DNA of 64,000 nucleotides from Pachyseris speciosa (lineage: Eukaryota > Cnidaria > Anthozoa > Scleractinia > Pachyseridae). A program made the position numbers and the translations under genes. The stretch covers positions 973,501-1,037,500 of the forward strand of contig JAEMWC010000015.1 in the NCBI GenBank assembly GCA_016490735.1, read 5' to 3'. Of this stretch, positions 38,901 to 48,500 are shown piece by piece. The notes beneath the pieces were generated by a model. That model was not told the DNA's origin and ran no database searches. It saw only the letters and a list, made by a program, of their open reading frames with translations. Each line of letters begins with the position of its first letter. Positions within the stretch are counted from its first letter, which is position 1.

Positions 38901-39402
38901 AGCAGGTAAGCACAGGGGCTAGGGCCTGCTCGATCCAGGTTTCGGGCTCATCATCATCAGGGTCAAATTCAAATAATATTTGATTAACATTCTCCATCTC
39001 TGAGACAGCTTTCTCAAGATCCAACTTCAAGGACGCCAATGTTTTTCTACTCAAACGTTTCTCGATATGCTGATTAATTTGGTTGACTAACCTTGTTACA
39101 TGAGATTTCTTTCCACGTCTTGTTCCTCTCACCCTACGAGCTTCTTCACGAAGAGCATCTTCGTCGCGTTTACTCTTGTTTCTCTCTGGCAAATATCGGT
39201 GAAGTATATCATGTTCGTGTGGAATAACATTCGGTCCTTTGTGGAAGGTGAATTCACTGACTGTAATATCCTCGGTTCCAAGTATCAAATCCGCAGACCT
39301 GGATCGCCTCAACAGCTGGGCTCGCTGAGTTCCTTCACTAAATCCGTCCAAACTAAGTTGGGAAGACGTCTCACGCTCTCGAATGCCATTAAATTTTGCC
39401 AT
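32962..39402 (-). CDS. BEL/Pao Gag-Pol polyprotein, 2146 residues, uninterrupted
   Basis: N-terminal charged coiled-coil region (about 80-300); Gag-like DUF1759 segment starting FDLGKFGGSPLDWPLW (about 505); zinc-binding cluster CPCCDEAHPPYRC and CLNCLKGGHQVREC (about 724-770); aspartic protease of DUF1758 type with LDDGSSDTLI (about 861); reverse transcriptase with RVVFDAAASHKGTSLN and the catalytic FYMDD (Y1283); RNase H with HIFADASEVAFGAA (about 1468) and WTDSTTV; integrase with an HHCC-like HRKLNHSG...CRICKK (about 1780-1825) and a DDE core: GVDYFGP, YSDNGTNFVG, GGVWERLV (about 1853-1958). A C-terminal DUF5641-like WNLGRVVRTFPGDDG closes it. All catalytic residues I can check are present and there is no stop, so it could be active. 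Confidence 0.95.
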   Translation of the reverse strand: MAKFNGIRERETSSQLSLDGFSEGTQRAQLLRRSRSADLILGTEDITVSEFTFHKGPNVIPHEHDILHRYLPERNKSKRDEDALREEARRVRGTRRGKKSHVTRLVNQINQHIEKRLSRKTLASLKLDLEKAVSEMENVNQILFEFDPDDDEPETWIEQALAPVLTCFENIERYYLERISDTPTVVTEPERFSKSASLKTKSSVASVTSKVSRYKEKVIEAKLLQHDLEAARKKESEDQKLSELQAKREASLRQTKAQVEVEIEELQRLNEDAMRVRKLRELEETVERAILEAKLIKEVEDTPVTGRPDTSHKHIDGPWDSDYPSGPPLLSKSSPSVVPQSTEKGANQAADPSTLTASGALLDTAVTNNQPTMMQPPSSCAPYKDPWTKPRTAATVTTSNTTPLPSHEAPTSQVELVTPVAQNSPWRGWGVPSQTAMTTPRVHGAPFQPQATWSLIPAFPGPPQDAWIDELDEFSVRPQSRPTPHHYCSFSALERSLPKFDLGKFGGSPLDWPLWIGRFKSIVHDQPFLNDNQRLTYLQNAVTGAAKSEIQFLGEDGSNYILALRMLKTRFADSGKIVRAAIVTLKNTPSPHLRDHAGLAKLHQTLRATISTLHRQRFIADLLSETNLSIAVEKLPDVLASKWAMEVQRHEGQGRPNLFDLDRWLSEHVRARQHLEQQEPAKPPLNNKRDPLKREPNLRNSTLHVSGNTPLGNNPVERKRPKSTVCPCCDEAHPPYRCEKFKSKSARERFEIVKDMQLCLNCLKGGHQVRECPCKDHCRVTGCKKHHHTLLHFEDVNDERQPTQDPQPNPRKGSDSEPGASSYVAATNSLRIMDRSVYFQVVPVQIQGKDGVAPINTFAILDDGSSDTLIRQDIADQLQLEGPEQLLSLGNVEYDGSPRRSRVVNLVVTPTGKQAVNKPVPIHGAWTVPRLNVPPVRLIRESIRSSWKHLQDLDVPAVSTKQIGLLIGVQVVEAMIQHEWRQGPKGQPYAVRTDFGWAVAGAAKGILTTRTDHGHVGHCVAVDSTLHSQVEEWWKTESFGTKFQIDNPRSAEDEKALERLENTTHFRTDLGHYETGLLWKDEDIKLPNNRILAERRLSSLERSLDKDKEKSKGYYETLETYIAKGYARKLSPAEAAHEPDNTWYLPHHAVTNPNKPGKVRVVFDAAASHKGTSLNDRLVTGPDLLNSLVGVIMRFRLHAIAMIADIETMFFQVRVIESDQPSLRFLWRGADRERPPEVYQMQAMIFGAKSSPSCASYCLRKTAINNASAYSKETISSVLRDFYMDDLLKSLPSEEEATKLAVQLTDLLSRGGFRLTKFMSNSRTVLAQLPPEDILGTPGTSEPLDLDLDHLPVERALGILWNVERDTLEIKAATKQLAATKRGILKQISTIFDPLGLVAPFVLRAKLILQELWRHKYDWDDPISGPLLEAWIAWKEELPYLANFSVPRCYLSDWLGSQFESAQLHIFADASEVAFGAAAYWRFETCGHSYQCAFVFGKARLAPVKLLSIPRLELQAAVMAVRMGQTIQKELDVNPNQITYWTDSTTVLQYIKSQGTRFHTFVANRVAEIREVCDPESWRHVPGHLNVADDCSRGLSAQALAQESRWIHGPKFLQQDDDLWPKQKTCQPPDECDPEVKCSAWSGLSIEVSNEFLDPKKTSSWIHLVRVTAWVLRFVASCRDKEKRLKLTGKPLSVEELASAEVFWIKTAQAQAYGEDVKKLKSGKELPQSSDLSSLHPYVDEKGILRVGGRIKHAPIPHQAKHPAIIPKKNDIVPLIVTHLHRKLNHSGPEHVLSELRQRYWVPQVRSAIKKAIKACRICKKYNAKPAPPLMASLPPSRLQPFSPPFYHTGVDYFGPMLVKERRSTVKRYGCLFTCLTTRAVHLEIAHSLDTDSFIMALRRMIARRGRPRYLYSDNGTNFVGAERELKDCLDRLDQAKISDTLSQDGIQWFFNPPSAPHFGGVWERLVRSAKKALKITLNGQLVNDETLLTFMGENESLLNSRPLTHVSVDPQDVEPITPNHFLIGRSSPNLSPDVFDERDLCSRKRWRQAQTLTDHFWRRWLREYLPTLTERKKWKTRNRRNVQTGDLVLVIDENAPRGQWNLGRVVRTFPGDDGVIRTVEVQTKRGTYKRPVVKLCLLEEAEQCV

Positions 39403-39460
39403 CTTGCTAGGTTTGTAGGACGGTATTTCCCGTAGTCATCCGGCTCGAATCGACCAAAAA

Positions 39461-39651
39461 TGTGGCGGAGTTGATTCAACAAGGATACAAACAAATTTGA
39501 ATTAAAACGGCGCGGTATAATATCAACAAACTGCATTTGACAAAACTACAGACAGCCAAGATGGCTGATCATTTTGAGCACATGGTAAGCAATCTGTTCG
39601 TGGGGGGCCTGTCCTTATGAAGAAAGCCGCTGACGCGAACAGTCGGCAACA
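39461..39651 (-). repeat. 5' LTR of the BEL element
   Basis: Identical to 32744-32934 and would carry the promoter for minus-strand transcription. Identity of both LTRs indicates a very recent insertion. Confidence 0.95.
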
Positions 39652-40351
39652 ATATATGTGATCACTGTGAATGTATTTGACCACTCACATCTTCAGATTT
39701 TAGACATTCAGTTACAAGTGCGAGATATTTAGGGATATTAAGGATATTTAGTATTTTTTTAGGGCTTAAGGCGGGAGTTAACCTAAACATCGTTTTTCAG
39801 CGCTTAACATGAATTTCACGTTGATATCTCGTTCGCGTTTCAAGCAATGAAAAATCCCTCTGCTCATCTCACAAAGCTATGTTGTGGGATATTTTGTGAA
39901 ATTTTTGGTGATTTTTGGGTTTATTTGGGAAGGGATAATTTTTTCTCACGGATTAGTTAAATTTAGGAAAATAGGAAGTATTGAAGATTAAATGAAGGTT
40001 TAAAATAGGAATTTGAAGTTAGAAATTAGTAGACGGACACCAAACAGTTCCCTAGCAACCTGCAGTACCTTTGTGGGCTGGCAACTAACTGGAAGTGTTT
40101 CAAAACATTTTTACTTCGTTACAATCCCTTCTTCAAACTCCTTAACTCATTCACGACGGCATTTCTTACGTGTTTTTCTGTAATTTTCGTCGGTTTGAGG
40201 TCAAGTCGATCTGGTTATCAAGGAAATTTCGCTGGTCCACAACATTGAAGACTCTATCTTTCATGTCACGCTTGTCACGCTAGCTGTCGTTTATTTGTAA
40301 ACGATCAGTCAGCTACAACTCGAAGAATTTAGAGCTATATTGCGGAGATTC
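39652..40351. other. Non-coding; continuation of the MTMR9-like 3' flank
   Basis: Follows on from 32743 once the BEL insertion is removed. No AATAAA signal, repeat or gene was recognised. Confidence 0.5.
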
Positions 40352-40904
40352 CAAGATGTTCAGGCGAGCGACACACGAGTCGATTGTATCCGCTAAACCG
40401 AGCGATTCAAGTCAATTGTATGTAGACCGACCGCTACACAAGTCAACTGTATCTAGGCCGAGCGGCACACGAGTTGATTGCATCTAGGCCGAGCGATATA
40501 GGAGTCGATTGTATCTAAACCGAGCGACACGCGAGTCGATAATATCTAAACCGAGCAACACACGAGGTGATTGTATCTATACCAAGCAACACACGAGTCG
40601 ATTGTATCTAAACCGAGCAACACACGAGTCGATTGTATGTAGACCGAGCAATACACGAGTCGACTTGATCTAGGGCGACCGACCCCAAATTAATTGTATC
40701 TAAACCGAGCAACACACGAATCGATTGTACTTAGACCGAGCAATACAGAAGTCGATTTCATCTAAACCAAGTAACACACGAGTCGATTGTATCTAGACCG
40801 AGCAACACAAGAGGTGATTGTATATAAACCGAGCAACACACGAGTCGATTGTATATAGACCGAGCAATAGATTGCACATAGGCCGAGCTACATACGAGTC
40901 GATG
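40352..40904. repeat. 31-bp minisatellite, second array
   Basis: The same unit as at 7590-8257 (tctaaaccgagcaacacacg plus agtcgattgta), roughly 16-17 copies, with the same leading sequence agatgttcaggcgag and the same trailing gagctacatacgagtcg. It therefore belongs to the duplicated receptor unit. Confidence 0.9.
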
Positions 40905-41401
40905 TTCACAACCAAATTGATTGTCATCACTGATTGGTGATAGGTAGACATTGGAGACAGGCTGTATCGTGACATGGGGTACATTGTATGTAGATCGAGC
41001 GATATACGAGTCGATTGCATGTATCGAGCGACACACAAGTCGGTTGTTTTCATAAGATTTTGAGTGATGGACGACTGTCGGCGATTTTCGGGCATTCACC
41101 TCCTAACTCGTACGGTCAGGTCGACGATTTTCTTCGTTGTATTGATCAAAATCGGTGTCGCATTTGTGGGCTTGAGGATGAGAAAAACGCTATAGCTTAG
41201 GTAGATATCACCATACATCTTAAAGCTTAAAGCTGAAAGAAAGGAGGATCTATAATCTTTGTGGATTTATTTGAAATTGCACTTTCGTACTTAATTTTGT
41301 TGCTTTCGATTATAACCAACCATCAGATGTCATTTAAAAGAAGGACTCGCAGACTTTTGATCATTTTAATTTATAACAAAACTAAAGAAAAGCGCGCGCT
41401 C

Positions 41402-41604
41402 TGATTGGCGTTGTTTTGTGGCCTAAGGTTGTCCGAAGGCTGTTTAGAAGCTTTGGTTGGTAGGGGTCCTGTCATCACATTGTTAGGAAATTGCTTAACG
41501 GTGAGACGTAACTACATATTTAATATTCGTGGCTAACATCTGGCGATATTTGTGGGCTCAAATTAAAGTGGAAAGACTGATCATTCCTGACAACAAGCTT
41601 CACC
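41402..41604 (+). promoter_or_regulatory. Conserved 5' block of MAAE-type receptors (copy 3)
   Basis: Homologous to 2752-2967; context caccATGg at the start. Compared with the 9472 locus, about 560 bp are missing just upstream (junction near 41407). Confidence 0.4.
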
Positions 41605-42540
41605 ATGGCAGCAGAGGTTTGCACTCAGAGGCAGGAGGAACTGAGAAAGGTTTTTCAGCGTCACGGAGACGTGATGGTGATGAATGCTGTTTTAGAATTC
41701 ATAATCGGTGTGGTGGCATTTCTTGGAAATCTTCTTGTTATTCGCGCCCTCTGGAAAGCCTCCTCCATTCCTTCTAATTTGAAGAAGTTGTTCATTAGTC
41801 TTTCCTTGTCAGATCTTGCCTTGGGTTCGATTATACTATTGCATTCTGTTATCTGGATAGTAAAGATGAATATGGAGGCGATTGAACAATCAAACTTAGA
41901 TTGGATCTGTCCAATCTTTGACACCGTTTCTAATTTTTTATTTTTCTATCTGGCTTGTGCATCGTTTCTGAATATCTGCGCTATCACCGTAGATAGACTT
42001 CTAACTTTGTTTCTCCACTTACGATATCAAGAACTTGTGACTTCAAATCGTGTGCTTGTTGCTGTGGTTTCGTTATGGCTAACAAGTGCCGTCAGTGCTG
42101 GCATACATATTACACTTCCTAAAAACAGTGACGTGGGTATGGCTATCGCTCAGCTTATTGGACTTTTCGTGACGACTGTGGCTTATATTCGCATCTATAA
42201 AGTTGTTAAGTATCATCGGAATCAGATAGAAAGCCATGTTCAGCTACCAAATGTCCAAACAGTGGACCTAGTACGAGAAAAGAAGTCCGCATTGAATGCT
42301 TTGATCGTCTATGTTGTTTTCGTGGTTTGCTATCTACCAAGTATTTGCTCAATAATCCCATCAACTAGTAGTCAAGAGCCTTCCTTTTTGGTCGCGAAAT
42401 ATATTTCATTCTTGTTTATTTTTCTCAATTCTTCGTTAAACCCTTTGGTTTATTGTTGGCGATATCGTGAAATTCGTGTCCTTGTGAAAAGCACAGTAAA
42501 GAAAATATTTTGCGTCGCCGTCAGCCGGGGAGAGACTTAA
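41605..42540 (+). CDS. Rhodopsin-like (class A) GPCR, intact, MAAE type
   Basis: Intronless, 311 residues, paralogue of the gene at 9472. TM1 GNLLVIRALW, TM2 SLSDLALG, TM3 Cys in DWICPIF and the DRL variant in ITVDRLLTLFLHLRY, TM4 SLWLTS, TM5 without proline, TM6 VVCYLPS, TM7 [17 protein letters not shown]. The tail ends AVSRGET, with a lysine-rich KSTVKKIFC helix 8. As in its paralogue, ECL2 lacks a cysteine and the CWxP tryptophan is tyrosine. The start at 41605 is preferred over the upstream ATG at 41529, which lies in another frame. A tandem pseudogene follows 0.7 kb downstream. The ligand cannot be told from sequence. Confidence 0.9.
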   Translation: MAAEVCTQRQEELRKVFQRHGDVMVMNAVLEFIIGVVAFLGNLLVIRALWKASSIPSNLKKLFISLSLSDLALGSIILLHSVIWIVKMNMEAIEQSNLDWICPIFDTVSNFLFFYLACASFLNICAITVDRLLTLFLHLRYQELVTSNRVLVAVVSLWLTSAVSAGIHITLPKNSDVGMAIAQLIGLFVTTVAYIRIYKVVKYHRNQIESHVQLPNVQTVDLVREKKSALNALIVYVVFVVCYLPSICSIIPSTSSQEPSFLVAKYISFLFIFLNSSLNPLVYCWRYREIRVLVKSTVKKIFCVAVSRGET

Positions 42541-43045
42541 GTCATAATGCTGTTGTGCGTTCTCGGCACCATGTGCAAACACAAATTATTTTCATAGAGG
42601 TTGCAAATCTCCCTTTTGAAGAACCTGTCTTACTTGAGATTTACTAATGTTTACTGCATGTGGTACCTAAACGTTACCTTCGCTAGTTTTCATTTATTTC
42701 ATTTATTTCTTTCTTACAGTATAGCAGCTTATTCGTTTTTTTTTAAACAATACCCCTTTCATGTTTATAACCGGTACATGTATGTCTGTATGGAAATTCA
42801 GTCTCCAGCTATTCCCGTCTTCAAATCCCAATTTTCAAGTCAGCGGTTCCGCTCATAGATTTGTGCGTACTTCCGTTTCTGTCTGCTGGCTCTTTTCCAC
42901 TCACTTTGTTATATAAGGCATGACCTTTTCTGACTTTTTTTCTCTTTCTCGGAGCATGTTAGTCTCAAAATCTTTACAATAAAGCAGACCAGTACTCGTA
43001 TTGATCGTCAGATGTTGCTAATTTCCCTTTGAAAATTGAAAACTT
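42541..43045. other. Spacer between tandem receptors, no gene seen
   Basis: A short, diverged receptor 3' flank (gttgcaaatctcccttttga) followed by the next gene's 5' flank. Confidence 0.5.
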
Positions 43046-43265
43046 TAATTCGTGGCTAATAATTGGCGTTGTTCTGTGGACTAAGGCTGTCCTCAGGCTG
43101 ATTTCAAGCTTTGTTTGGTAGGGGCCCTGTCATCACATTGTTAGGAAATTGCTAAAGGGTGACACGTAACTAAGTTTTAATCTTCGTGGCTAACATCTGG
43201 TGTTATTTGTGGACCAAAATTTATGTGCATGGAAAGACTGATCATTCGTAACAACAAGCTTCACC
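43046..43265 (+). promoter_or_regulatory. Conserved 5' block of MAAE-type receptors (copy 4)
   Basis: Homologous to 2752-2967 with a few small changes (gcatggaaagactgatcatt). It precedes a receptor that is now a pseudogene. Confidence 0.35.
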
Positions 43266-44198
43266 ATGGCAGCAGAGGTTTGCACTCAGAGGCAGGAGGA
43301 ACTAAGAAAGCTTTTTCAGCGACACGAAGAGATAATGTTGACGAGGGTTGCTTTATACCTGATAAACGCTGTGGTGGCATTTCTTGGAAATCTCCTTGTT
43401 ATTCGCGCCCTCTGGAAAGCCTCCTCCATTCCTGCTACTTTGAAGAAGTTTTTCATTAGTCTTGCCTTGTCAGATCTTGCCGTGGGTTTGTTTCAACTGT
43501 TGTTTAATTAACCTTGTCATGACAGTGAGGAAGAATATGGAGGCGCTTGAACAATCAAACTTAGACTGGATCTGTCCAATATTTCACCGTTTTTTTTATT
43601 TTTTATTTTCCTATCTCGCTTGTGCATCGTTTCTCAATGTCATCGCCATCACCGTAGATAGACTTCTTACTTTGTTTCTCCACTTACGATATCAAGAACT
43701 TGTCACTTCAAATCGTGTGCTTATTGCCGTGGTTTCGTTATGGTTAACAAGTGGCGTCAGTGCTGGCATACATATTACACTTCCTAAACACAGTGACGTG
43801 GCTATGGTTATCGCTCAGCTTATTGGACTTTTCGTGACGACTGTGGCTTATATTCGCATCTATAAAGCTGTTAGGTATCATTGGAATCAGATAGAAAGCC
43901 ATGTTCAGCTACCAAATGCCCAAACAATGGACCTAGTACGAGAAAGAAGTCCGCATTGAATACTTTGATCGTCTATGTTGTTTTCGTGGTTTGCTATTTA
44001 CCAAGAATTTGCTCAATATTGATATCAACTAATAGTTCAGGGACGTCCTTTTTGCTCGCTAAATATATTTCGTTCTTGTTGGTTTTTCTCAATTCTTCGT
44101 TAAGCCCCCTGGTTCACTGTTGGCGATATCGAGAAATACGTTTTCTTGTGAAAAGCACGGTAAAGAAAATATCTTTCTTCACCGTCAGCCAGACTTAA
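43266..44198 (+). pseudogene. MAAE-type GPCR with two frameshifts
   Basis: MAAEVCTQRQEELRKLFQRH and TM1 are intact. Frame is lost within TM2 (about 43490-43512, around ctgttgtttaattaacc), so the first frame ends at 43511. TM2 end to ICL3 continues in the second frame (43513-43959). One A is missing from the aaaa of gagaaaagaagtcc, near 43943, which ends that frame; TM6 and TM7 run in the third frame to 44198. TM7 has SPLVH in place of NPLVY, a change in a functionally critical motif. Its 3' half and downstream flank match the 2968 pseudogene closely. Confidence 0.9.
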
Positions 44199-44301
44199 GA
44201 ATGGTATCAAGGGAGACTGGGACTGGCATGGCGGCCGAGTGAACACGTTTCACCGAGCTCCTACTTTTGGTCGCTTTTGAAATTCTGAATGTAAAATTTT
44301 C

Positions 44302-45202
44302 ATGCCACCGAAGCGAAAGGATAGACCGTCACCATCGCCACCATCACTCAAAGAGTCAAATAAGTCACCAGACGAAAAACGATCGAGAGCCGAGTGTGAC
44401 AAAGTTTTAGAAGCTCTCGACATGGCAGAGAACCTGGGTGTTAAAATCGAAGCAATTCTGGAAAAGTTACAAAAGCTGGACGTTATCGAGCTTCAGCTAA
44501 ACGAGGTTCATGCAAAAGTAGCCAACATCGAAGAGACAGTAAGTAGATTAGACTCAGAGGTTCAAGTTTTAAAGACCAGGACAAAAAAAAAAAGAAAAGA
44601 ATGTGGAGGAATTAGAAGAAGGCTTCCAATACAACGAAGAAGACGTACGCGACCTACAACATGACAACAAGAAACTTGAGCATGAAGTGTACGACTTGAA
44701 GAAACAGCTCTTGTACATGGAGACCTACTCCAGACGAGAAAATCTTAAATTCTTCGGCTTACCAGAGAATACCGAATCCACCAGCAGTGATATGGACCAA
44801 GGATCACAGCAGCGAGTCGCACCAGAGAACACTAAAGAAGTTGTATACCAATTCATGGAAGAGAAACTAAAGATTGATCACCCCCGCGAGAAAATTGAAT
44901 TCCAGAGAATACACCGCTTGGGTAAGCCAAAACCACTTAAACCTCGTCCAATAATAGCACGATTTCTTCGGTATTCTGACAGAGAGCTTGTAATGGACCA
45001 TGCACGTAAACACCTCAAAGGGCATCACGACTTTCATGTCTTCGAGGACATCCCGAAGGACTTATATGAGCTACGCAAACAGCAAGTGAAAAAACTCAAA
45101 GAAGCCAGAGAGAGAGGTCACACGGCGTACTTTAGCAAAGCAAACCCGGACAAACTATTTGTCAACGGCAAATATGTTGCTCCAGAGCAGCCCTTGCAGT
45201 AA
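44302..45202 (+). pseudogene. LINE ORF1 protein (L1 ORF1p-like), frameshifted at an A11 run
   Basis: The first frame, from ATG 44302, has a basic N-terminus (MPPKRKDRPSPSPP) and a heptad-rich coiled coil up to about 44580. At the run of 11 A residues (44583-44593) the frame moves by one base. The second frame continues the coiled coil (VYDLKKQLLYMETYSRRENL) and then an RRM/CTD-like part with FQRIHRLGKPKP, RPIIARFLRYSDRE and ARERGHTAYFSKANPDKLFV, as in transposase_22 (L1 ORF1p) proteins. The shift could be mutation, sequence error, or slippage on the homopolymer. Confidence 0.8.
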
Positions 45203-45562
45203 CTTTGACTGGATGTGTATATCCTTTTTGCGAATTGTTGAATTTCTGTTATTTTATTGTTTTGTTTTTCAAAATATTCTGCCACCATAATAAGGAGCCT
45301 TGAAATAGCTGATATCGTGTTCCAATTTCCATAGCTGGTGCCGGATAGATCATTTTTCAATCTGTAATGCCTTTTCCCAGACTTATTTTGGTCTTTTTAG
45401 TCGTATGTGTGTGTGTATATATCTGTGTTTGTTTATACTTTTTTCCGTCCTCCTATATTTCTCTGTTCGTGTCAAAAACTATCGCCTCGCTTTTCAAGAT
45501 GCTAACGCTTTTGCATATCTTTACCGCCTCAACAGTCCTACCAATAGTATTTATCCGAATTG

Positions 45563-48500
45563 CATTACAATCATCACTTTGCTGAAGATTTTGTGATCTG
45601 TTCTTTAAATGTGAGAGGGCTGTCAAACACCATTAAAAGGCGTGAGATCTTTCGGTGGCTCAAACTGAAAAGCTATGCAATTTATTTTCTTCAAGAAGTC
45701 CATTGTACTAAAGAGAAAGAGAACTGGTGGACTTCAGAATGGGGCTTTTCAGCTATTTTTTAGCAGCTTTTCAAGTGCAAGTGCCGGAACTTGTATTCTT
45801 TTTAATAACAATTTTGAATTCCAAATTCTTTCCGATCCAGAGGGAAGACTCGTTATAGCGGACATCAAAACGGAAGGAAAAATTTTGACTCTAGTAAATA
45901 TCTATGCGCCAAATGACGACAACCCTACCTTTTTTAAGAATGTGCTAAGCCAGCTTCTCTCTTTCAACTGCGGAGAGATAGTTCTCGGAGGTGATTATAA
46001 TTTAGTTCTGGAGGTTGAAAAAGACAAAATAGGAGGAAACCCTACAACTCATAAAAACTCGTTAAAAGAAGTTTTGTACATCGCCAATTTGTTAGATTTA
46101 GTAGATATTTGGCGCATCTTCAATCCAGATGCTAAAAGGTTTACCTGGAGGAGAAGGAAACCCGACATACACTGCCGCTTAGATTTCTTTTTGACTAGCT
46201 GTAGTCTAAGTACAATAATTACCAAAGCAGACATTTTACCTGGCTTCAAAACTGATCATTCCCTTATAACACTACACCTCACAAACAATACAAATCCCAG
46301 GGGTCCAGGTTTCTGGAAACTAAATACCTCCCTTTTGTTAGAAAGTGAATATGTAAATTTGATCAAGGGAACAATTAATGAAGTAGCGAATGACTACAAA
46401 AATGACACTGAAGTTGACGCTATTCTCCTCTGGGACACTATGAAATTACAAATTCGATCAAGCTCGCTTTACTATGCTAAGAAAAAAAAAGCCAAAATGA
46501 AATCACAGGAAACCAATTTAGAGGCCGATATATTAGCTCTTCAAAAGAGGCTGGAAGAAAATAACGTTTCAGAAACAGAAAAAACAGACATATTAAATGA
46601 ATTAGATGTGAAAATTCTCCAAAAAGAAGAGATTTCCAAACATAAAATCCAGGGCACGATTATAAGATCTAAGTCTCGCTGGTATAATGAAGGAGAGAAA
46701 AATACGAAATATTTTCTGAATTTGGAAAAAAGACATTTTAATAAAAAAACCATTAAGAGCCTTCAACTCGCTGACAATAGTGTCATTAAGTCAGACAGTG
46801 AAATATTGAAAGAGGCAGAATCCTTCTACCGACAACTTTATTCTTCTTGTAGTCCACAAGCTAATGATATGTACGAGGACATCTTCTTTCCAGAAGGAAA
46901 CACTATGATGCTAGATGAACAGGAACAAAATGAATGTGAAGGTCTACTGACTGAAGTTGAATGCCTAGAAAGTTTAAAATCAATGGAACCAAACAAAAGT
47001 CCTGGAAGCGATGGCCTCCCAGCCGAATTCTACAAGGTTTTCTGGAATGACATACATCACTACCTATTAAACGCATTAAATTGTGCATATGCAAAAGGCC
47101 TTCTATCAATTACTCAAAGAAGAGGATTAATCACGCTTTTACCAAAAAAGAACAAACCGGCCATTTTTTTAAAGAACTGGAGACCAATTACCCTTTTAAA
47201 CTGTGATTACAAAATTGCGACCAAATCTATTGCTAGTCGAATACGTAAAGTTCTACCAAAGATTATTAACTACGACCAAACCGGCTTTTTAAAAAAGCGT
47301 TTTATTGGAGAGAACATTAGGCTTCTAGATAGTATTATAAATTACACAAATACTGAACAGATCCCTGGCCTTTTATTACTCGTCGACTTCGAGAAAGCCT
47401 TCGATAGTGTAGAGTGGAGTTTTATTGAGAAAAGCCTAAAATATTATAACTTTGGACCATCCATGGTTGCGTGGATAAAACTATTTTACACCGATATTAG
47501 CAGCTGCATCCAAAACAATGGCTGGGCCTCGGAGTTCTTCACATTAAGTCGTGGTGTGAGACAGGGTTGCCCTCTTTCCCCATATTTGTTCATTTTATGC
47601 GCAGAAATATTGGGTAGCACAGTAAGAAATGATAACGAGGTTCATGGAATCAAGATCTTGGGTACCGAATGCAAAATTTCGCAATACGCAGATGATACAA
47701 CGATGATCTTAGATGGCTCACAATCCTCATTTTCAAGAAATTTACACTTGTTTGACGCATTTGGCTCTATATCCGGCTTAAAAGTTAATTACGATAATAC
47801 GGAAGCCCTCTGGATCGGCTCATTCAAAAACTCAAACGCTATCTTGTCTTCTAACAAACATATAACATGGGCTAAAGGAAAAGTCTACGCCTTAGGAGTC
47901 TGGTTTTTGACTTTAGAAGAGAACGCTTTTTATGTTAATTTTTCCGAAAAAATTGTGAGAATAAAAAACATTCTAAATAGCTGGTCTGCTAGAAGATTTT
48001 CTCTTTTTATGTTAATTTTTCCGAAAAAATTGTGAGAATAAAAAACATTCTAAATAGCTGGTCTGCTAGAAGATTAACTCTTCTAGGTAAAATTACGATT
48101 ATAAAATCTTTAGCAGTATCTCAAATTGTGCATGTTCTATCTTCTCTCTCAACGCATCAGGGTGCACTTAAAGAAATTAATACTCTTCTGTATGATTTTC
48201 TCTGGAACAGCAAAGGAGACAAAATTAAGAGAACGGAAATGATCAACGATTATGATAAAGGAGGCCTTAAGATGATAGATATTCAAAGTTTTAACAAATC
48301 TCTAAAAATGAAGTGGGTACAAGGCTACTTAGATAACGACAATCATGGTAAATGGAAGCTTTTTGTAGACTTTCATCTCCAGAAGCATGGAGGGAAAATA
48401 GTGTTTTTAAGTAACCTAAAACCGCAGGATGTTCCACAGCTCAACCTAAGAGACCCTTTTTTGAGAGAAATTCTCGAACACTGGACTAGTTTAAACTACA

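Larger units (their letters stand above)
32744..39651 (-). mobile_element. Complete BEL/Pao LTR retrotransposon
   Basis: Two LTRs of 191 bp flank one long minus-strand frame. atata duplicates the target on both sides (32739-32743 and 39652-39656), a 5-bp duplication as expected for BEL/Pao. On the minus strand the 5' LTR ends ...CCGCCACA, and 4-5 nt later TGGTCGATTCGAGCCGG could serve as a primer-binding site for a Tyr-type tRNA 3' end; that match is imperfect. A purine-rich AGGGGTGGCGA precedes the 3' LTR. The element sits 184 bp past the stop of the MTMR9-like gene, in its presumed 3' UTR and antisense to it. Confidence 0.95.

Noticed and set aside
33034..39435. Plus-strand frames of 60-127 codons across the BEL element
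   Set aside because: All are antisense shadows of the 2146-codon minus-strand frame and have no family resemblance.
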